This document shows positions 1-8,889 of a stretch of 64,000 nucleotides of DNA, in pieces. The first letter of the stretch is position 1. Each line of letters opens with the position of its first letter. Position numbers and translations under genes: made by a program. The notes under the pieces were generated by a model that was not told where the DNA came from, ran no database searches, and saw only the letters and a program-made list of their open reading frames with translations. Source of the DNA: Gp6-AA40 sp963772955 (GTDB lineage: Bacteria > Acidobacteriota > Vicinamibacteria > Vicinamibacterales > UBA2999); assembly GCA_963772955.1 (NCBI GenBank), contig CAVYZF010000009.1:1585631-1649630 (forward strand), written 5' to 3'.

Positions 1-16
1 CATCCGGAGGAACTAC

Positions 17-1303
17 ATGCGCAAGCATCCAGTGGCTGTCGCCATCGCCTTCGTCGTCGCGGCGTTTGTGTTCCTGGATCTCGTGAACGCGCCGGTCGAG
101 GGGCAGTCGGGGACGAACACGGCGGCAGTGTCGGGTGAGAAAGGCGGCCAGGACGTCTTCGGCGCGCTACGATGTCGCGCAATGGCCGAAGCCGCTCTCG
201 ACGCTGCCAGGGCATGAGACCTGGACGTGGGGCGCCGGCCAGTACGTCTTCGCCGAGAGTCCGAACCGTGTGTTCGTGCTGCAGCGCGGCGAGCTGCCCG
301 TCGTCAAGCGACCGCAGGGTCAGCCGATTCGACTCCCGCAGATCGGACCGAGCATCGAGTTCCCGATGTTCCGCCTGCCGCTGCGCGATGCGACGACGGC
401 CAGCCCTCCGGGAGCGTTGTTCGGACCTGACGGCAAGACACCGGGTGACGACCTCGATGCCGGCAAACCTGGCATCGGACTATCGCTGGGAACACATCGT
501 CACGGTGTGGGACGCGCAGGGCAATCTGATCGAGGACTGGACGCAGTGGGACAAGATGTTCCGCCGTCCGCACGCGGTCTACATCAGCCCGTACGACGCG
601 GAGAAGAACGTCTGGATCGTGGACGACTATCGTCACGCGATCTTCAAGTTCTCGCACGACGGCAAGAAGCTGCTGCAGACGATCGGCGAGCCAAACGTGC
701 CGGGCACCGACGACAAGCACTTCTATCGTCCGACGTTCATGGCGTGGCTGCCCGACGGCACGTTCTTCGTGGCGGACGGCTACCAGAACACGCGCGTCGT
801 GAAGTTCGACAAGACCGGCAAGTACCTCATGACGTGGGGGCAGCGCGGAACGCCGCCCGAGAAGCGTCCGAGCTACTTCAACAACGTGCACGGCGATCGG
901 CGTCGATCCGATGACGCGTCGCGTGTTCGTCAACGATCGCGGCAACGGCCGTGTGCAGGTGTTCGACGAGAACGGGAAGTATCTCGACGAGTGGAGCTTC
1001 GGTCCGCGCGGGATCTCGGACATCCACATGTTCATCATCACGAGCGATCGCTTCCTGTGGGCGGCCGATCGCGGCACGTCGAAGCTCCTGAAGTACAGCC
1101 TCGACGGCAAGTTCCTCTACTCATGGGGCGTCTGGGGTGATTTCCCCGGTGCGTTCTGGGGTGTGCACGGGATGAGCGTCGATCAGGAAGGTAACGTCTA
1201 CACGGCGGCGGTCGACAGCGGCGGCGCGCAGAAGTTCACGCCGCGCAAGGGCGCGAATCCCGCATTCCTGCTCGGCAAGCAGGTTAATCCAGGCTGGAAA
1301 TAG
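17..1303 (+). CDS. Secreted NHL-repeat (six-bladed beta-propeller) protein, frameshifted
   Basis: The N-terminus is a signal peptide (MRKHPVAVAIAFVVAAFVF) followed by SGEKGGQDVFGA, and the C-terminus reads GANPAFLLGKQVNPGWK. Between them the coding frame changes about three times (near 165, 470 and 900). Joined together, the pieces match from end to end the intact paralogue at 17644-18939, including FAESPNRVFVLQRGELP, the NVWIVDDYRHAIFKFSHDGK blade and FVNDRGNGRVQVFDENGKYL. NHL propellers of this type are extracytoplasmic binding or lyase-like proteins; the substrate is unknown. The gene sits directly upstream of an MFS transporter, suggesting shared use of a small molecule. The frameshifts are probably assembly errors because similarity continues across each break. 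Confidence 0.8.
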
Positions 1304-1313
1304 GTTGTCACTC

Positions 1314-2630
1314 ATGTCTTCACCGAGCATCGCAACGGTAGCGCCGGCATCGACGACGCTCACGCGGAATCAGAAGCGGGGCTTCATGGCCGCGTGGGGC
1401 GGATGGGCGCTCGACGGCATGGACGCGTCGATCTATGCGCTCGTCCTCGCGCCGGCATTGACCGAACTACTGCCGCAATCCGGGATCGCCGTGTCGCAGG
1501 GCACGGTCGGGTACTACGGCAGCATCCTGCAGGCGATGTTCCTCCTCGGCTGGGGGCTCTCGATGGTCTGGGGGCCCATCAGCGATCGCATCGGCCGCGT
1601 GCGCGCGCTGATGCTGACGATCCTGTGCTACTCGGTCTTCACGTTCATGTGCGGGTTGGTCAACAACATCTGGCAACTCGCGATCCTGCGCATCTTCGTG
1701 GGACTCGGCATCGGTGGCGAGCAGCCGGTCGGCACCGCGTATCTCGCCGAGGAACTGTCCGAGGGGCAGCGGAAGATCGGCGCCGGGCTGATGCACACCG
1801 GCTACTACTTCGGCTTCTTCTTCGCCTCGGTCGCGAACTATTTCATCGGCGCCAACTTTGGATGGCGATGGATGTTCGTGTTCGGCGGTCTCCCGGCGTT
1901 GCTCATCGGCTTCATCCAGTTCGGCGTGAAGGAGTCGACGAAGTGGAAGGAGAAGTACGGCGACGGGAAGGCTCACGCCCGTCCGAAGATGAAGGACTCG
2001 TTTGCCAAGCTGTTCTCACCGATGTACGTGCGCAGGACGATGGTGATGTCGGGGCTGTTCCTGACGTCGATCATCGGGCTGTGGGCGGGCTCGATCTACG
2101 TGCCCACGGCGACGTCACAGCTTGCGGTCAGGGCAGGTGCGACTGCTGCGGAGGCCGCGCGACAGGCATCCTATGGCGGGATGGTGCTCGCCATCGGCAC
2201 GATCATCGGATGCATTGCCGCGCCATTCCTCGCTGAACGCCTCGGTCGCAGGAAGTCGATGGCCATCTACTTTGTCTTCATGGCCGTGAGCATCGTCCTC
2301 GCCTTCGGCTATGTGTTCTACCAGGGTGAAGGCGCGCTGACGTTGTTCTATCCGTGCATCTTCCTGCTCGGATTGGGTGGCGCGAACTTCGCGCTGTATA
2401 CGCTGTGGCTGCCCGAGCTGTACACGACCGACTGCCGGGCGAGCGCCGTTGCCTTCATCAGCTCGGTCGGTCGATTCGTCGGCGTGGCGATGGTGTTCCT
2501 CGTGGGCTCCGGTATTCAGTCGTACGGAAGCCTGGGGATTCCGGTCGCGATTACGGCGATCGCGTTCGTCTTCGGGTTGATCCTGGTGCCGATGAGCGAG
2601 GAGACGAGGGGTAAATCGCTGCCGGCCTGA
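1314..2630 (+). CDS. MFS transporter (metabolite:H+ symporter type)
   Basis: A single intact frame encodes about 438 residues with roughly twelve hydrophobic segments. Residues about 90-105 carry the MFS loop 2-3 signature (GPISDRIGRVRAL), and a related AERLGRRKSM motif lies between helices 8 and 9. An early charged helix with WALDGMDASIYALVLAP resembles the D-containing TM1 of aromatic-acid:H+ symporters and sugar-porter-like MFS proteins. I chose ATG 1314; an in-frame TTG lies three codons upstream at 1305, two bases after the stop of the NHL gene. Inner-membrane uptake of an organic acid or similar solute is likely, but the substrate cannot be read from the sequence. Confidence 0.9.
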   Translation: MSSPSIATVAPASTTLTRNQKRGFMAAWGGWALDGMDASIYALVLAPALTELLPQSGIAVSQGTVGYYGSILQAMFLLGWGLSMVWGPISDRIGRVRALMLTILCYSVFTFMCGLVNNIWQLAILRIFVGLGIGGEQPVGTAYLAEELSEGQRKIGAGLMHTGYYFGFFFASVANYFIGANFGWRWMFVFGGLPALLIGFIQFGVKESTKWKEKYGDGKAHARPKMKDSFAKLFSPMYVRRTMVMSGLFLTSIIGLWAGSIYVPTATSQLAVRAGATAAEAARQASYGGMVLAIGTIIGCIAAPFLAERLGRRKSMAIYFVFMAVSIVLAFGYVFYQGEGALTLFYPCIFLLGLGGANFALYTLWLPELYTTDCRASAVAFISSVGRFVGVAMVFLVGSGIQSYGSLGIPVAITAIAFVFGLILVPMSEETRGKSLPA

Positions 2631-2637
2631 TATTTTG

Positions 2638-2706
2638 CGATTTGCTGATCCGTGACTATTGATTCGTTGGCGATTGTTGATTTGTGATTGATTGCTGAAT
2701 CGGCCT
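2638..2706. repeat. AT-rich low-complexity intergenic repeat
   Basis: Between the MFS stop and the next minus-strand gene the sequence drops sharply in GC and consists of imperfect repeats of a TTGATTTGTGATTGATTGCTG-like unit (GATTGxTGATT). No ORF is supported. It resembles short degenerate intergenic repeat tracts and is the only such tract I saw in the window. Confidence 0.45.
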
Positions 2707-2811
2707 ACTCCTCTCGCTACTACTTCTAGTGCCGAGCGACGATGAACACGTAACCGTTGGACGTCGGCTCAAGGGCCCAGGACGAATCGGTCGACGCGTG
2801 CAATTTACCGG

Positions 2812-3333
2812 TCAACTCAGGTCCGGTGTCTTCAGCAACTGTTCGAGCGCGTCCTTGTGCGTGGCGAGAAAGAGTTGATCCTTCTCGCGTCCTGCCGCCT
2901 GTTTCGACTCGACGATGTGCAGCAGCCGCGCGGTCGGGACCTCGACCCCTTCGATCAGAAACTCCCGTCGCTCCGCCCAGACGGCGTCGAAGTCGAATCC
3001 CGCCATCACGAGCGTCAGGTCGATCAGAAGTTCGCTGCGCCCCGTGACTCGCGTGAGCGCGCGTTGTGTGACGAACCGTTCGGCCAGCCAAAGATCTCGA
3101 GGGCGCTCGAGGGGTTCGTCCCCAAGCCAGAGGTCGAGCTTTGCGCCCTCGCACGCTTCCCACGCGCGCACAAGGTTTGCTGGGTCGGGAGGGAGGAAGA
3201 GGTCGAGGTCTTTCGTGATGAACACGGCCTGGCCGCCGGGATTGTAGAGGTTTGCCCCGGAGACACCGATCAGCACATACCGAACCGAACGTGCAGCGAG
3301 CTCGGTGGCCAGCGGCGCCAGCGGGTGAGTCAC
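2812..3333 (-). CDS. Nucleotidyltransferase-like protein (AbiEii/DUF6036-like)
   Basis: Encodes 173 aa. The core RYVLIGVSGANLYNPGG...TKDLDLFLPP has a glycine-rich turn followed by a D-L-D pair, the arrangement of minimal nucleotidyltransferases of the AbiEii/MNT class. The later strand ELLIDLTLVMAGFDFD and the VPTARLLHIVESKQAAGREKD segment are also typical of that group. The stop-start overlap (ATGA) with the upstream 83-codon gene shows the two are translated together, suggesting a toxin-antitoxin-like or abortive-infection-like pair. Function is inferred from fold motifs only. Confidence 0.65.
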   Translation of the reverse strand: MTHPLAPLATELAARSVRYVLIGVSGANLYNPGGQAVFITKDLDLFLPPDPANLVRAWEACEGAKLDLWLGDEPLERPRDLWLAERFVTQRALTRVTGRSELLIDLTLVMAGFDFDAVWAERREFLIEGVEVPTARLLHIVESKQAAGREKDQLFLATHKDALEQLLKTPDLS

Positions 3334-3581
3334 TTCCGAGGTGCTCGCGAGAAGGCGTCGAAGAACGTCTTCGCATCGGCATAACTGCCGATCCAGCGCC
3401 CGCTCTTGTCCGCTCCCGACTGATTGCGCGGCATCGCCTCGACCCGTGCGATGAGCGCACGGTACTCGTCGGTCATCTCGAAGCGGTAGGTCCTGGCGAA
3501 CTCTTTCGCCTCTTCGAGTCCCCGCAGCACGCGCTCCAGATCGCCGGGCATCCCCTCGATCTTACTGTCATCCTGGAGCAA
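3330..3581 (-). CDS. Small hypothetical protein paired with the nucleotidyltransferase
   Basis: An 83-residue, charged, helical protein (VLRGLEEAKEFARTYRFEMT..., C-terminus DAKTFFDAFSRAPRK). Its last codons overlap the start of the downstream nucleotidyltransferase-like gene by four bases, so the two form a bicistronic unit. A second in-frame ATG (MPGDLERV) lies ten codons in and may be the true start. Small helical partners upstream of minimal nucleotidyltransferases are often antitoxins or dimerisation partners. I do not recognise a named family. Confidence 0.55.
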   Translation of the reverse strand: MLQDDSKIEGMPGDLERVLRGLEEAKEFARTYRFEMTDEYRALIARVEAMPRNQSGADKSGRWIGSYADAKTFFDAFSRAPRK

Positions 3582-3695
3582 CGACGTCGATCACCGCGCC
3601 AGGCCTGCGGCTCCGCCAGCCGAGTCGTCGAGAAGCGTGACGACAAACGTCGTGCTTCCCGGCCTGCTGTCAGCGAGCAGCAAGGTCCGAGGTGA

Positions 3696-3718
3696 GAGGC
3701 GGACCTGACGTCCGCCTC
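3696..3718. terminator. Perfect stem-loop downstream of the 3737-4315 gene
   Basis: GAGGCGGAC, a 5-base loop, then GTCCGCCTC form a perfect 9-bp stem, 19 bases beyond the stop codon of the minus-strand gene ending at 3737. No T-tract follows, so it could be a weak or factor-assisted terminator, or simply an interspersed palindromic repeat. Confidence 0.35.
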
Positions 3719-3736
3719 CACGTTGGACCGCGATCA

Positions 3737-4315
3737 CTAGAGCGAAGTGTCTGGCCACTGGGAGCATGACACGCTGGGATTCCAATCGGCGAAGGTCCCA
3801 CGTGGGTTGTCCTTCCACGCCCAGACGTGCAGCTCGTAGAACGCGTCCGGTCCGTACCGGTTTGGTCCGGGCGCAAAATGCAGCAGATGTGCCATCAACT
3901 GCGGTGTCGCGGGTGCGTTTGGGGGATCCCACGCCGCAGCGGGCGTGACGTACTCGGCCGCGACCAGATGGAGTCGCCCGTTTCGCGGTTCGTAGACGAG
4001 CACCTCGGGTTCCTCGACGTCGATGATCGCGTCGAACAGTGCGAACCTGGCGTAATGGACACCCATGGCCCCTTCCTCTGGCCCGCTGACGCATCCGCCG
4101 TTCAGCACGTACCCGCGGCAATCGCGACTGACACGTTACGGAACCGCTCGGTGGCTTGGCGCACCGCCGCCGGAAGCGGCCCCCCGACGCGACCGTCGTT
4201 CGCGCTGCCATGCTGGCCGGGGTGCTGCATGGCGTGGGTTCTGACGGTGCTGGCCGGCACCGATGCCAGGATCGATGCGGCGGTCAAGGCCCAGATCACA
4301 TGTGTTGCGATTCAT
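3737..4315 (-). CDS. Conserved secreted hypothetical protein, frameshifted
   Basis: The C-terminal 120 residues (GAMGVHYARFALFD..., PEVLVYEPRNGRLHLVAAEYV, YELHVWAWKDNPRGTFADWNPSVSC) belong to a conserved secreted family of unknown function that I recall by its MGxHY and LHVWxWxxNPxGxFxxWNP motifs. The preceding segment ATERFRNVSVAIAAGTC lies in another frame and joins near 4105. A second shift near 4300 would link ATG 4315, which has a good Shine-Dalgarno sequence (GGAAGGAGACGTC), to the signal peptide IWALTAASILASVPASTVRTHA. The CCCGGGT motif at 4351-4365 lies just upstream and is shared with the kinase gene. Confidence 0.6.
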
Positions 4316-4350
4316 GACGTCTCCTTCCGCTGTGAAGCCGTTGCGGGACT

Positions 4351-4365
4351 TCACCCGGGTAAGCG
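4351..4365 (-). promoter_or_regulatory. Putative operator, copy 1 of CGCTTACCCGGGTGA
   Basis: On the minus strand this reads CGCTTACCCGGGTGA and lies 36 bases upstream of ATG 4315. The identical 15-mer recurs at 7142-7156 upstream of the kinase gene in the same orientation. Its core ACCCGGGT is palindromic, as expected for a dimeric regulator site. It could alternatively be the -35 part of an ECF-type promoter. Confidence 0.45.
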
Positions 4366-4384
4366 GAAAGGACCGCGCCCAGCT

Positions 4385-7038
4385 TCAACGGAGACCTTGA
4401 CTAGTTGATCCGGGACGCGTGGGATCCAGCCCGATGTCTTTGAGCAACCCCTGGTAGCGGGGATCGGATCGAAACGGGTCGAGCCACGGTTCGAGGCCAA
4501 GCCAAGCCATGCAGTCGGCACGCCCCTTGACTCCTTTGCGGAACCAGTCGTGAGCGCTGTCCTGATCACCCAGGCTGACGTACACGGAGCCGATTTCGTA
4601 AGGACAGAAATACCGGTTCTTGCTCTCCCTCTCGATCTGCTCAACGATCCGTCGTGCCTCCGCCTGCTGACCGGCGACGGCAAGGACATGCGCGTGGACG
4701 GCGCGAATCGTCGGACTGTTGTCCAGCTGCACGGCTCGCCGCAGATTGTCCACCGCCTCTGTGAATCGCCGCTGTTGCGCAAGACCGTAACCCTGGAAGG
4801 CGAGCGTAAACCCTGAATCGGGCTCGAATTCCAGTCCCTGGCGCGCCAGTTCGATGGCTTCGTCGTACCGTCGTGTAAACAACAGGAAGAGAGTGCCGAA
4901 CGTATGGGTCTGTATCGACTTTGGATCGAGATCGACCGCTCGGCGGATTTCTTGCGCAGCCTGGTCATGGCGTGCCTGGCTGGTCAGGTAGGCGGCGTAC
5001 TTCAGGCGCACGATTGCCAACGACGGATTGAGATCCAACGCGCGAAGAAGCTCCCTTTCTGCAGACGGTCCATCCCAGTCGTACACGAGATGGACGTACC
5101 CGAGCGCCGCGTGGGCGTCGGCCAGCGTGTCGTCCAGACGCAAGGCGGTTTCGGCGGCACGCTTGGCCCGGGCATCGCTTCCAGCGGATCCATGTAAAAG
5201 CCGTTCAGGGCCGAGTAGGCTTCGGCAAGGCCGGCATGCGCCAGGGCGTTCTCCTGGTCACTGGTGATCGCCGCCTCGAAATACTGAACAGCCCTCCGCA
5301 GCCCTTCCTCGTTGGCTTTGGCCAGATGGTGGCGGCCAAGCATGACCTGGAGGTGCATCTCCGGATCGATCGCCCGTGCGGCCAATCTCGCCTCTTCCTG
5401 CGGCGTCAGCGTGATGCCGACTTCACCGCTGATGGTCCGCGCCACCCTGCCCTGCAGCGCCAGCAGGTCACGCATGGGACGTTCGTAGCTTTCCGCCCAG
5501 ATGACTTCTGCCGTGGATCCTCTGAATCAACTTGACGTTGATTCGCACGTTGTCGCCCGAGTGGAGCACTGAACCTTCGATGAGTGCGTCGACTCGCAGT
5601 TCTCGCACGATCTCCGCGCAACGGTCTGGACGCTCCTTGTACTGCATCACCGACGTCGGCGAGATCACACGCAGGCCCTTGATCTTCGCCAGCTCGGCGA
5701 TCAGTTGTTCGGTCATGCCGTCAGCGAAGAACTCCTGTTCCGTGTCGCCCGACAGATTCTGGAGTGGCAGCACGGCCATCGATCGAATTTGACCATCAGC
5801 CGTCGTCGTTGGCGTTCGGTCGACGTCTCACTGATCCACAGCCAGGCGAGCAGCCCGGTGACCACCGCACCAAGGATCCCGGCGGCCCAGCGCCACGTTG
5901 ACCGCCGCACCTGTGCCGGTGACATCGCTTCCGACGCGCGCTTCAGCTCGCGAAGAACGTCGCCCGCCGTCTGCCACCGCTTGTCAGGATCCTTGGCGAG
6001 ACAGCGCTGGACTATGTCGTCGATCGTCGCGGGCACAGCCGGCTGCAGGGACGACACGCGAGATGGTTCGTGATCGAGGATCGCCGTCCGAATACTGCTC
6101 GCGTCGTCGCCGTCGAACGCCCGCGTGCCGGTCAGCATCTCGTAGAGGACCGCGCCAAAACCAAAAAGGTCGCTGCGCGTGTCGACCTCACGGGCGTCAA
6201 TCTGCTCGGGCGACATATAGCGGATAGTTCCCAGGATGGCGCCGCGGTTCGTCATCTGCTGGCCGTCGCGTTCGACTCGATTCGCGCCCTGGCGCCAGTT
6301 CTCGTCTCGACGCGCGTCTCATCGGCCTCGCCGACCATGCGGTCGCCGACCGACCGGAACTTTGCCAGGCCGAAATCGAGCAGCTTGGCGCCGCTCGCCG
6401 TCAGCATGACGTTGCCGGGCTTCAGATCGCGATGGATGATGCCCTGGCCGTGCGCGTGGTCGAGCGCGCTGGCGATTTCGATGGCCCAGGTGAGCGCTTC
6501 GTCTGGCGACAGCCGCCCGTCCGTCGAGTCGTGAGGCGAGCGTTCGGCCTTCGAGGTACTCCATGACCAGGAAGTCGACCTGTTCGTGGCGCCCGATGTC
6601 GTAGAGCGTGCAGATGTGCGGATGCGTAAGCGCGGCAACAGCCTGGGCTTCACGCGCGAACCGGGCGCGCATGTGCGGATCGACTGCGGCGCTGCTGCGC
6701 AGAACCTTGATCGCCACGCGGCGATTGAGACGGCTGTCGGTGGCGCGAAAGACCGCGCCCATGCCGCCGGAGCCGAGAGGGCCCTCGATCTGGTACGGGC
6801 CGAGTGTCGCGGTGCGAAGGTCGGGGCCGTCAACAGCAGCGCCGCCGCGGCCCACACCGGTTGATCGATCACGACCTGCGCAGACTCCTGTTGCAGCAGC
6901 GACTGCGACTTCATGGCGGAGGGCGTCATCGCCCGCACAGGACTCGGCCAGGATCGCATCGCGCGAGGCGGGATCCCGATCGATGACCAGCTCGTAAACC
7001 CGGCAAACCTGCTGCCAGCGCTCGGGAGTCAGGGGCAT
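4385..7038 (-). CDS. Membrane Ser/Thr protein kinase with C-terminal TPR repeats, frameshifted
   Basis: About 885 codons interrupted by about seven frameshifts. The order is an N-terminal MPLTPERWQQVCRVYELVIDRDP segment usual in acidobacterial kinases, then a Pkn2-type kinase domain with the Gly-rich loop LGSGGMGAVF, VAIKVL lysine, HRDLKPGN catalytic loop, DFGLAK and GTIRYMSPEQ activation segment. One TM helix follows (WAAGILGAVVTGLLAWLWI). After it come a FlgO/adenylate-cyclase-associated-like domain (MAVLPLQNLSGD...EQEFFADGMTEQLI) and several TPRs to the C-terminus. It is divergent from the ECF sigma gene at 7186, the common arrangement for this kinase/sigma pair. The shifts lie at many positions without loss of conserved sequence, so they are probably assembly errors. 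Confidence 0.85.
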
Positions 7039-7141
7039 CTTTCAGTCCTTTCTGCGGAGCGCGCGAGAGCGATCGGCGGGAGCCTACTCCCATCGTCACG
7101 GGGGAGCAAGCGCCAGACCGAAGGTGAGTTCGAGAGACGAC

Positions 7142-7156
7142 TCACCCGGGTAAGCG
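7142..7156 (-). promoter_or_regulatory. Putative operator, copy 2 of CGCTTACCCGGGTGA
   Basis: Exact 15-base copy of the 4351-4365 motif, lying in the kinase/sigma intergenic region: 104 bases upstream of the kinase start and just upstream of the -10-like TATAAT for the sigma gene, where a -35 element would be. It is therefore placed to control both divergent genes. Confidence 0.45.
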
Positions 7157-7173
7157 TAAGGCAGCCCCAAAAC

Positions 7174-7179
7174 TATAAT
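7174..7179 (+). promoter_or_regulatory. -10 element TATAAT for the ECF sigma gene
   Basis: A perfect TATAAT begins 12 bases before GTG 7186. Initiation about seven bases downstream would fall at or next to the start codon, implying a leaderless mRNA. No TTGACA-like -35 is seen at the right distance; the CCCGGGT motif occupies that place. Confidence 0.5.
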
Positions 7180-7185
7180 GTCGGC

Positions 7186-7779
7186 GTGTCGCTGCCCGAA
7201 TCACTCGACGTCACGGGTCTGCTGAAGGCATGGGGCCAGGGAGACCAGGGTGCGCTGGAGCGGCTCACCTCACTGGTGTACGACTACCTGCGGCGCCAGG
7301 CGCGCCATCACATGCGGAACGAGCGTTCCGGAGTGACGCTGCAAAGCACCGCGCTTGTCCACGAAGCGTACCTGCGTCTGGTGAACACCCATGACGTCGA
7401 GTGGCACGATCGGACGCATTTTTTCGCACTGTCCGCGCAGATCATGCGGCGCATCCTCATCGACGCCGCCCGTGCTCGGTCTGCGGAAAAGCGCGGCGGC
7501 CGAGCCGTGCGGGCCGACCACTCGACTCCCATCGACGTCGATCAGATTCCATCAGACGACTCCCGCAACGCTGCTGCGCTTTGCGCGCTGGACGACGCAC
7601 TCGAGGTCCTGGAGCAAATCGATGCACGACGAGCGAGAGTTATCGAGCTGCGATTCTTCGCCGGCCTGAGCGTCGACGAAACCGCCGAGGTGCTTCAAGT
7701 CTCGCCCCAGACCGTGATGCGAGACTGGCGGCTCGCCAGGGCATGGCTCGCTCGCGAAGTTCGCGGCGGCGCAGCGTAG
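7186..7779 (+). CDS. ECF-family RNA polymerase sigma factor (TIGR02999-like)
   Basis: A 197-residue sigma-70 family protein with region 2 (YDYLRRQARHHMRNERSGVTLQSTALVHEAYLRL) and region 4 (VIELRFFAGLSVDETAEVLQVSPQTVMRDWRLARAWL). The motif TxLVHEAYLRL followed by W.DR.HFFALSAQIMRRILIDAAR is diagnostic of the acidobacterial ECF group that is often encoded with Pkn2-like kinases. I start at GTG 7186 because the family begins near this residue and a TATAAT lies just upstream. A longer in-frame ORF reaches back to 6913 but overlaps the divergent kinase gene. It is probably an envelope or stress regulator working with the adjacent kinase; no anti-sigma gene is present. Confidence 0.88.
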   Translation: MSLPESLDVTGLLKAWGQGDQGALERLTSLVYDYLRRQARHHMRNERSGVTLQSTALVHEAYLRLVNTHDVEWHDRTHFFALSAQIMRRILIDAARARSAEKRGGRAVRADHSTPIDVDQIPSDDSRNAAALCALDDALEVLEQIDARRARVIELRFFAGLSVDETAEVLQVSPQTVMRDWRLARAWLAREVRGGAA

Positions 7780-7808
7780 TCACGCTTTGCGGATAATTCC
7801 AGGGCTCC

Positions 7809-8838
7809 CTAAAGATCGACAAGCTTCAATACTTCGGTGCCCAGTTCCTTGCGCGCTTCCCCGTAGATCGGGTTGACCGCTGACACGAACGCCTTGTGTT
7901 GGTCGGCGGTCAGTTCGACGATCTCGCCGCCCACCTTCCTGATCGCCGCGACCGCGTCCTCTTCTTCCTTCACGTGCAGGTCGCGCTGGAACGCGATCGC
8001 CTCGCGCACAGCGTCTCGCAGTTCGTGCTGCAGCTCCTGCGGCCATCCGTCGAATGCCGGCCGATGGACGAAGATCGGTCTCGACACGTAGAAGTGATTC
8101 GTTGCGGTGTGGAAGCGGTGGAACTGATGGACGCCGTACGTCACCGTGTTCGAGAACGGATTCTCCTGCGCGTCGAGCGTGCCGGCCTTGATGGCCACGA
8201 GCGCCTCGGTGAGATCCATGATGCGCGGCTCAGCGCCGAGCAGCTGAAACGTGCGCTCCTGGATCTTGCTCGGCAGCACCCGGATGTTCATCCCCTTCAT
8301 GTCCGCAGGTGTGTGGATCGGTCTCACGCGGTTCGACACGTGCCGGAAGCCGTTCTCGAAGTAGCCGACGATCCGGAAGTCCGTCTTCGGCTTCGATGCG
8401 GGTCGTCAGCGCGTGACCGAGCGCGCCGTCCATCGCCGCTCGCGCCTTCGCTTGATCTGAAAACAGGAACGGAAGGTCCACGACGCCGAGCGCAGGGATG
8501 CGGTCGGTGAGGTAGCTGCTCGACTGATAGCCGAGCGTGATGACTCCGCTCTCGACCAGCCAGAGGATGTCCTCGGCGCGATAGCCGAGATCGAGGATGT
8601 TGTAGACGTACCTGACGTCGACCTGATCGCCGAACTTCGCTTCGAGTCGATCGCCGATCTTCTTCAGCGCCAGGCTGAATCCCGTGGTCGCGGGTCCGTA
8701 GCCGCCCATGATGATGCGGATCGGACGCTTCGTTGCCGGCGGTGATGCCTGACTGGCGGCTTGCGTCAGCGAGCGAGAGCCGACGATCGCGGCCGCCCAG
8801 GTGAGCGCCGAGTTCGTGATGAATTGTCGTCTGAACAC
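7809..8838 (-). CDS. TRAP transporter substrate-binding protein (DctP family), frameshifted
   Basis: GTG 8838 starts a Tat-like signal peptide (FRRQFITNSALTWAAAIVG). The first frame continues through IRIIMGGYGPATTGFSLALKKIGDRLEAKFGD to about 8395. A one-base shift then leads into VSNRVRPIHTPADMKGMNIRVLPSKIQERTFQLLGAEPRIMDLTEALVAIKAGTLDAQENPFSNT, the classic DctP ligand-binding core with its conserved arginine (IRV). Total is about 343 residues, the usual size. It is a periplasmic solute receptor for organic acids. No DctQ or DctM permease gene is nearby, so it is an orphan here. It is divergent from the MBL-A-B operon. Confidence 0.85.
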
Positions 8839-8889
8839 GTGCCTAGTGTAGCGAACGTGGCCTCGCCCGGGTGGGATATCCTATCGCCC

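Noticed and set aside
6913..7185. Longer N-terminus for the ECF sigma factor
   Set aside because: It would overlap the divergent kinase gene and lacks sigma-factor similarity; GTG 7186 matches the family start.
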